DNA of 64,000 nt from Candidatus Saccharimonadota bacterium. Its GTDB lineage: Bacteria > Patescibacteriota > Saccharimonadia > Saccharimonadales > Saccharimonadaceae. Each line of letters starts with the position of its first letter. Position 1 is the stretch's first letter. Below, piece by piece: positions 59,299 to 64,000 of this stretch. The position numbers and the translations under genes are program-made. Where the stretch lies: NCBI GenBank assembly GCA_017513185.1, contig JAFXGL010000003.1, positions 42,447 through 106,446 on the forward strand, given 5' to 3'. The notes under the pieces are model-generated. The model had not been told where the DNA came from. It saw only the letters and a program-made list of their open reading frames with translations, and made no database searches.

Positions 59299-59971
59299 TT
59301 TTATGGTTTTGGGCTGATGGGGATGACGCGAAGCGGTGGCGGTTGAATTCGGTTTGGATTTGGTAGAATTTTTCTGGGGTGGAGGTGATGTCGTCAACTT
59401 GTTTAAGAAATTCGTCGAATTCGGGGTTTTTGAAGTACATCTTTTTGGCGCCGTAGGCTCCAGGGATGTATTTGCCGCGGAGGACGAGGCGGATGTTTTC
59501 GATGGTTTCTTCTTCGGTGAAGTCAGGGTGGAGAGTTTTGTTGTAGTCGTAGGCACGGATGAGGATTTCGGTGATGTCGCAGGAGCGGTCGGCGGAGGAG
59601 ACGATTTTGCCGTAGAGATTGCGAGGGTCATGCGGGAGGCTGGCGCGGTGGTCTTCGACGGCTTCGGCCATGGTTTTTATTTCGACGGGAGAGAAGAAAG
59701 TCTTGAGAGTCTGGTCGGCGCGGAGCATTTTGGCGGATTCTAGGTGGTGAGTTTCGTTATCAACGAGGCGGCCGAGGTCGTGATAGGCGGCGATGACGTA
59801 AACCATATCGAGATTGATGTTGTCTAGGTTTTCGGCGATTTTGAGGCTACGACGGATGACGTCGGTGATGTGGGTGTTGGTGTGGCCTTTGAGCTGTTGG
59901 TATTGGGGGAGGATTTCGTTGCCGATGTAGCGACGGATGGCGGGATTGATCTTTTTTAGACTGGATTCCAT
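59255..59971 (-). CDS. HD-domain phosphohydrolase
   Basis: A 238-residue protein with HTNTHITDVIRRSLKIAE, the HD pair in VIAAYHDLGRLVD, HHLESAKMLRAD, EAVEDHRAS and SSADRSCDI, the metal-coordinating pattern of HD hydrolases. Substrates in this superfamily range from nucleotides to signalling molecules; none can be fixed here. TACAAT seven bases before the ATG suggests a leaderless transcript. The C-terminus (about 15 residues, TPKPTQLPQSEK) lies within the overlap with the small membrane protein gene. Confidence 0.85.
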   Translation of the reverse strand: MESSLKKINPAIRRYIGNEILPQYQQLKGHTNTHITDVIRRSLKIAENLDNINLDMVYVIAAYHDLGRLVDNETHHLESAKMLRADQTLKTFFSPVEIKTMAEAVEDHRASLPHDPRNLYGKIVSSADRSCDITEILIRAYDYNKTLHPDFTEEETIENIRLVLRGKYIPGAYGAKKMYFKNPEFDEFLKQVDDITSTPEKFYQIQTEFNRHRFASSPSAQNHKITTPKPTQLPQSEK

Positions 59972-59998
59972 GGGTATAATTGTAGCATATTTTGAGAT

Positions 59999-60021
59999 GA
60001 AAAACCGCCCGAGGGGGCGGC
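59999..60021 (-). terminator. Terminator of the carboxypeptidase gene
   Basis: On the minus strand CCGCCC-CCTC-GGGCGG followed by TTTTTCATC. Confidence 0.88.
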
Positions 60022-60039
60022 TTTGCAGAGGGTTATTTC

Positions 60040-60741
60040 TTAGGGCTGGAGCTCGGGATGTTGAGCGACATATTCTTCGAGGGTGAGTTTTTGTTCGAAG
60101 ATTGCCTTGGCGGCGTCTTCGCCGACGAAGCGGAAGTGCCAGGGCTCGTAGTTGTAGCCGGTGATGGCCTCTTTGCCTTCGGGGAAGCGGAGGATGAAGC
60201 CGAACTGGGCGAGTTTTTCGTGGATTTTGGCGAAGGTCTCGCGGTCGGCGATCATTTCGTCATTTTCGCGTTCGTGCGTGCCGTCGGGCTTGATGATGAA
60301 AATGTCGATGGCGAGTCCAGTGTGGTGTTCACTGTAGCCGATGGGCGAGAGGTACTGGGCGCAGTAGTCCGGACCTTTTTCTGGGTCGGCGGACCATTCG
60401 TCCCAAATCTCTTGCTGTTCCTCGGGGCTCCGATAGGTGCTGTCGAGTTCGATCTGGATGCCCTCGTTTTCTAAGAGGTAAGTTCTTAAAGCCTCAAAGT
60501 GTTGGAGAGTGACGTCTTCGACGAGGAAGGTTTCTCCGAGGGAGTTTTGAGTTTCTACCAGTTTGATGTAGTCGAGCCAGTTGTCGGGAAGCTTGTGTTC
60601 TTTGTTGACTAGGACCTGGTAGGGATTCTGGATGGGGAATTTGCCTTCCAGGGTGGGTGAGGGAACGTAGCTTTCCGCAAAGGCGATCAGGCAGCTGGTG
60701 ACGAGAAGGTAACAGAGAATCAGGAAAAATAACCGTTTCAT
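60040..60741 (-). CDS. VanY-like D-alanyl-D-alanine carboxypeptidase (M15)
   Basis: A 233-residue exported metallopeptidase. The N-terminal hydrophobic segment ends LVTSC, a lipobox-like sequence, so it may be a lipoprotein. The M15 zinc motifs are STYRSPEEQQEIW, SEHHTGLAIDIFI (His and Asp ligands) and EPWHFRFVG (third His). It trims the terminal D-Ala of wall stem peptides. A strong AGGGGGTG site supports the ATG. Together with murE, the FemX-like gene and the LCP gene it forms a wall-modification set in this window. Confidence 0.9.
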   Translation of the reverse strand: MKRLFFLILCYLLVTSCLIAFAESYVPSPTLEGKFPIQNPYQVLVNKEHKLPDNWLDYIKLVETQNSLGETFLVEDVTLQHFEALRTYLLENEGIQIELDSTYRSPEEQQEIWDEWSADPEKGPDYCAQYLSPIGYSEHHTGLAIDIFIIKPDGTHERENDEMIADRETFAKIHEKLAQFGFILRFPEGKEAITGYNYEPWHFRFVGEDAAKAIFEQKLTLEEYVAQHPELQP

Positions 60742-60817
60742 TAAGGTACACCCCCTATAAAGATTTATATCCCTATTATATCACAAAATGCTTATTTTTG
60801 CAAGCTGTTTGAGGAGT

Positions 60818-61087
60818 TTATGAGCGGCGTTGTTTGCGGGAGGACTTTTTGGTGTTTTGATGGGATTTGAGCCTAAAGATAGAAAAGAGAGCAATGGACG
60901 CCCAAATGATTTGAAGGGCGAAGGAAAACCAAACATTTTTAGGGTAAAGACCGATTGCCATGAAAATGCCGGCAAAAAGATTGAGAAGCTGATAAAGGAG
61001 GCCTTTTTTGATGATGTTAGCAGAGAGGAGGATGTAGGCAAGGAGAACGAGAACCATGCCAATCCAGCCGATGATGTCATATACCAT
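60818..61087 (-). CDS. Small CBU_0592-like membrane protein
   Basis: An 89-residue protein with three close membrane helices: IIGWIGMVLVLLAYILLSAN, LLYQLLNLFAGIFMAIGLY and WFSFALQIIWASIALFSIF, then a basic tail (KSHQNTKKSSRKQRR). It resembles the CBU_0592-like small membrane family of unknown role. The frame extends 83 codons upstream, but the ATG at 61087 has TACAAT six bases before it and starts the family region. Confidence 0.75.
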   Translation of the reverse strand: MVYDIIGWIGMVLVLLAYILLSANIIKKGLLYQLLNLFAGIFMAIGLYPKNVWFSFALQIIWASIALFSIFRLKSHQNTKKSSRKQRRS

Positions 61088-61205
61088 AAGCGTATTGTAC
61101 CATAAGTTGGGCGATTTTGGAAAATGTAGGGAAATGATTGATAGTTTGATAGTGCTTGTGGTATAATGGAGGAAATAAGCGTGGGCGGAAAAGGAGGTAC
61201 CCACA

Positions 61206-62804
61206 ATGAGAGAAAATAAAAAGGAAAAACAAACAAAGTATATTTTCGTGACGGGGGGCGTGCTGAGTGGTGTCGGGAAGGGAATTACTGCGGCCAGCAT
61301 GGGGGCGATTTTGAAGGCGAAGGGGTATAAGGTCACGATGCAGAAGTGTGACCCGTATCTAAACGTCGATGCGGGGTTGCTGAATCCGGTGGAGCACGGG
61401 GAGTGTTTTGTGACGGCGGATGGGGTGGAGACGGACCTGGATTTGGGGCATTATGAGAGGTTTCTCGATTTCGAGACTAGTCGCTATTCGATTACGCTTT
61501 CGGGGGCGATATTTAAGGAGTTGATTGATAAGGAGCGGAGTGGGGGTTTCCATGGGAAGACAGTGCAATTGGTGCCGCATTTTACGAACTTGGTGCAGGA
61601 GAAGATTGAGAAAGCGAGTGAGAATAGTGATATTCACATTGTGGAGATTGGGGGGACGATTGGCGATTACGAGGGATTGTCGTTTGTGGAGGCCATACGG
61701 CTCTTTGCGAATAAAGTGGGGCGGCGGAATTGTCTGTACGTGAGCGTGGTGTATGTGCCGTGGATTAATACGAGCGAGGAGTTTAAGACGAAGCCGGCGC
61801 AAAATGCGCTGAAAGATTTGCGCGGGTTTGGGATTATTCCAGATATTGTGTGTACGCGGACGGAGAGGCCGGCGCCACGGGAGATTCAGGAGAAGATTGC
61901 GGCGTTTGCAGGAATTGATAAGGACGCGGTGGTGAATTTGCCAGATATTAAAAGTGTGTATGATGTGCCGTTTAACGTGCTAAAGTCAGGGGTGCTTAAT
62001 ATTTTGAATGAGTTTGTGGGTGAGAAGAAGAAGCCGGATATGAGTAGGTGGGAAGAGTTTTCTAGACTCCGCAATAAAGAGTTTACGAAGACGGTGCGAG
62101 TGGGGCTGGTGGCGAAGTATGTGGGAAATAGTGATACATATATGTGTGTGACGGAGGCTTTGAAGGCGGCGGCGGCGTGGAATAAGGTGAATTTGGATTT
62201 AAGGTGGGTGAATGCGGAAGAGGTGAAAGAAGAGGATTTGAAAGACTTGGATGGGGTTGTTGTGCCGGGGGGATTTGGAAGCCGTGGAGTGGAGGGGAAG
62301 ATACTCGCGGCGAGGTATGCTTTAGAAAAAGATGTGCCATACCTTGGTCTCTGTTTGGGAATGCAAGTGGCTTGTATTGCGGCGGCTCGGATGGGCGGAA
62401 TTGAGAAGGCAAATTCGGAAGAGTTTGGGGCGAGCGAGAAAGATTGTAATAATGTGATATATATTATGGAAGGGCAGAAGGGGAAGGAGTCAACGGGCGG
62501 GACGATGCGGCTAGGGAATTATCCAGCAAAGCTGGTGCGTGGTTCGCAGACCGCGAAGATTTATGGGGCGACGGATGTGGTGGAGCGGCATAGACATCGC
62601 TATGAGGTGAATCAGAAGTTTTTGCCAGAGATTGAGAAGGGCGGACTGAAGGTTTCTGGGACGAGCCCAGATGGGAAATTGGTGGAGTTTGTGGAAGCGC
62701 CAGGGAAGAAGTTTTTCCAGGCGACGCAAGCGCATCCGGAGTTTAAGAGCCGGCCACTGCACCCACATCCGCTATTCTTGGAATTTATCAGGAAGTGTAA
62801 ATAA
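61206..62804 (+). CDS. pyrG: CTP synthase
   Basis: A 532-residue enzyme that aminates UTP to CTP with glutamine. The synthetase domain starts KYIFVTGGVLSGVGKGITAAS, with KCDPYLNVDAG and GGTIGDYE; the glutaminase domain has GGFGSRGVEGK, LGLCLGMQ with the catalytic Cys, and the His/Glu pair in QAHPEFKSRP. AAGGAGGT lies six bases before the ATG; promoter boxes TTGATA (61138-61143) and TATAAT (61162-61167) are visible. Confidence 0.97.
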   Translation: MRENKKEKQTKYIFVTGGVLSGVGKGITAASMGAILKAKGYKVTMQKCDPYLNVDAGLLNPVEHGECFVTADGVETDLDLGHYERFLDFETSRYSITLSGAIFKELIDKERSGGFHGKTVQLVPHFTNLVQEKIEKASENSDIHIVEIGGTIGDYEGLSFVEAIRLFANKVGRRNCLYVSVVYVPWINTSEEFKTKPAQNALKDLRGFGIIPDIVCTRTERPAPREIQEKIAAFAGIDKDAVVNLPDIKSVYDVPFNVLKSGVLNILNEFVGEKKKPDMSRWEEFSRLRNKEFTKTVRVGLVAKYVGNSDTYMCVTEALKAAAAWNKVNLDLRWVNAEEVKEEDLKDLDGVVVPGGFGSRGVEGKILAARYALEKDVPYLGLCLGMQVACIAAARMGGIEKANSEEFGASEKDCNNVIYIMEGQKGKESTGGTMRLGNYPAKLVRGSQTAKIYGATDVVERHRHRYEVNQKFLPEIEKGGLKVSGTSPDGKLVEFVEAPGKKFFQATQAHPEFKSRPLHPHPLFLEFIRKCK

Positions 62805-62808
62805 TATA

Positions 62809-64000
62809 TTATAAGAATGAGGCGGGGGAGCGGTTGGTGCGCTGATTGATGACTTCTACTTTGTTGACCCAATAGTTAGTATTGGGATTGCTATAGGTAC
62901 GCGCAATAATCCAATAGCGACCGTCGCTGTCTTTGACTCTAGCACGGTCGGAGCGGATGATGTGCGTGGCATATTGAGCTTCGCGCCCGCGAATGTCGCT
63001 GAAGTACCAGAGGCGGTCGTAGAAGTAGATGGTGATTTTGAGGTTTTTGTAGTTCCAAAAGTCGGGGATGGTGGAGCCACTACCAAAATAAGTAGAGGAA
63101 CTATCATCGACAAGAGAGTCTCTGTCTAGATAAAGAATAAACTCTCCGTCGGTATAGCTGCTGAGCGTCGCGTATGGATACATGCAGTGGCTTAGGTTTG
63201 TTCTGCCACCATAGCTGCATGAGCTTGGGTTGACGTTGACGCCGCTAGCGACAGAATAGACGTAGGGGATGTTTTGACTACTATTGGTTCTCTTGACGGC
63301 TATGGCGGTGGAATCGTTGGGTTCAAACTCGATATCGAAGAACTGAAGTTGTTTGCCTTCGGAAGCGACGATGGTTTCTTCGACGTCGGTATCGATGACT
63401 GGGTCGTCTGGGCGCTGCTCGTCATCACCACCAAGGTCGATAGTGTCGTTATTTGCTACAGGCGTCTCAGTCCTATAACACCCACCCTCTTCGGAGGGGG
63501 AGGGAGGCAGAGTAATGTCGACAGTGGCAGTGGCTTTGTAGATAATGTCACAGCAGTGATCGTAGTGGCTCATCCAAAAAGCCAGTTGGAGACCAGTGCT
63601 TTGGTCGTTGTCGAACTCCACAAATTCACTACTATTACCTTCAATATAGCCTTTGTAGTGGGTACCAGATTTTTCTAGGACGATAGTGACGTTACTATAG
63701 CCACTAATGCCCACGGTCTTAATGGGACTAAAGCTAGTAGTCTCGCCTGTCGGCATTTCTTGCACAGTACGAGTGTCGTTAAGGAAGGAGATGTGAGTCA
63801 TATCCTGGGAGCTTAGGATGGCACTGAGAGGACCGAGCTTGACGAGGAAGAAACCACCCGGGTGACCATTGAAGGTACTGACGGCGAGGTTGAGGGAGAC
63901 GGTCATAGTGTCACTAGGCTCAATGTCGATGTAGGTGCCTTGGTTAGCCGGAGTACAGCCATAGCCAGTAAGAACAATCTTCTTACCTTCAGGGTCGGAA
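62809..64000 (-). CDS. Large exported or surface protein, N-terminus off window
   Basis: An open minus-strand frame runs from the right edge to the stop at 62809, so about 397 residues of the C-terminal part are present; an internal Met at 63906 is not taken as start because the frame and protein-like sequence (KKIVLTGYGCTPANQGTY) continue beyond it. The sequence is rich in Ser/Thr/Asp/Tyr, with an Asp-rich linker (LGGDDEQRPDDPVIDTDVE) between two beta-like domains and several cysteines (CSYGG, HCMYP). I do not recognise a family; composition suggests an extracytoplasmic adhesin-like protein. No C-terminal anchor is seen. Confidence 0.65.
   Translation of the reverse strand, partial: SDPEGKKIVLTGYGCTPANQGTYIDIEPSDTMTVSLNLAVSTFNGHPGGFFLVKLGPLSAILSSQDMTHISFLNDTRTVQEMPTGETTSFSPIKTVGISGYSNVTIVLEKSGTHYKGYIEGNSSEFVEFDNDQSTGLQLAFWMSHYDHCCDIIYKATATVDITLPPSPSEEGGCYRTETPVANNDTIDLGGDDEQRPDDPVIDTDVEETIVASEGKQLQFFDIEFEPNDSTAIAVKRTNSSQNIPYVYSVASGVNVNPSSCSYGGRTNLSHCMYPYATLSSYTDGEFILYLDRDSLVDDSSSTYFGSGSTIPDFWNYKNLKITIYFYDRLWYFSDIRGREAQYATHIIRSDRARVKDSDGRYWIIARTYSNPNTNYWVNKVEVINQRTNRSPASFL

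Overview
The window looks like a bacterial chromosome segment spanning the replication origin of a Patescibacteria/CPR organism, most likely Candidatus Saccharibacteria (TM7). This assignment is an inference. It rests on the khpB-yidC-rnpA-rpmH | oriC | dnaA-dnaN-recF order, very compact genes, a conjugation-like type IV secretion system beside recF, an extracytoplasmic layer rich in small membrane proteins, and reduced versions of housekeeping proteins (a 115-residue TsaB, a MurE without its N-terminal domain). TGA is used as a stop (for example in ATGA overlaps), which argues against the recoded Absconditabacteria/Gracilibacteria.

Layout. 1-10138 (minus): a surface-polysaccharide operon with GT2 glycosyltransferases, two polytopic GT-C-like membrane proteins, an NAD-dependent epimerase, an FAD oxidoreductase and a TupA-like ATP-grasp enzyme; a DUF616 glycosyltransferase is divergent at 10181. 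11377-16026: a ChW-repeat exported protein with an anchored partner, a LexA-type DNA-binding domain without peptidase, and a LytR-CpsA-Psr wall-polymer ligase. 16034-22149: the origin region. 22150-31158 (minus): a type IV secretion operon (VirB6-like, PrgI, VirB4 split over two genes, VirB1-like hydrolase, a small anchored component). 31269-33486: an array of five VirB2/TrbC-like pilins; a sixth lies at 34940. 33626-38728: Hsp20, ComF, tRNA-Ser, small membrane and Ala-rich proteins, groES-groEL under a CIRCE element. 38736-42357 (minus): a SipW signal peptidase with three TasA/camelysin-like secreted proteins, one with a sortase-like tail. 42465-52016: murE, an LRR_5 protein, rny, tsaB-tsaE, tRNA-Gln, a GGDEF protein, a helical protein and valS. 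52133-55182: a small basic protein, a DUF3800 pair, a FemX-like enzyme and a probable structured RNA of about 430 nt. 55192-64000: tsaD, a MacB-like ABC pair, tRNA-Ser, an EF-Tu fragment, an HD hydrolase, a VanY-like carboxypeptidase, pyrG and a truncated surface protein.

Three genome-scale patterns stand out. (1) Conserved genes (murE, tsaD, valS twice, tsaE) carry in-frame insertions that are imperfect palindromes of about 50-190 bp, and similar palindromes lie between genes. They resemble in concept the Rickettsia palindromic elements. (2) At least 17 start codons sit only 6-10 bp downstream of a TATAAT-like -10 box with no Shine-Dalgarno sequence, so leaderless transcription appears common; other genes have strong AGGAGG sites. 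(3) Three adjacent pilin genes encode the same 69-residue C-terminus behind divergent exposed N-terminal parts, with DNA mosaicism that suggests gene conversion.

Much of the content concerns the cell envelope and contact with other cells: wall precursor and bridge enzymes, surface glycans, secreted fibres, ChW proteins and a secretion apparatus. That fits an episymbiotic lifestyle, but the sequence alone does not prove it.
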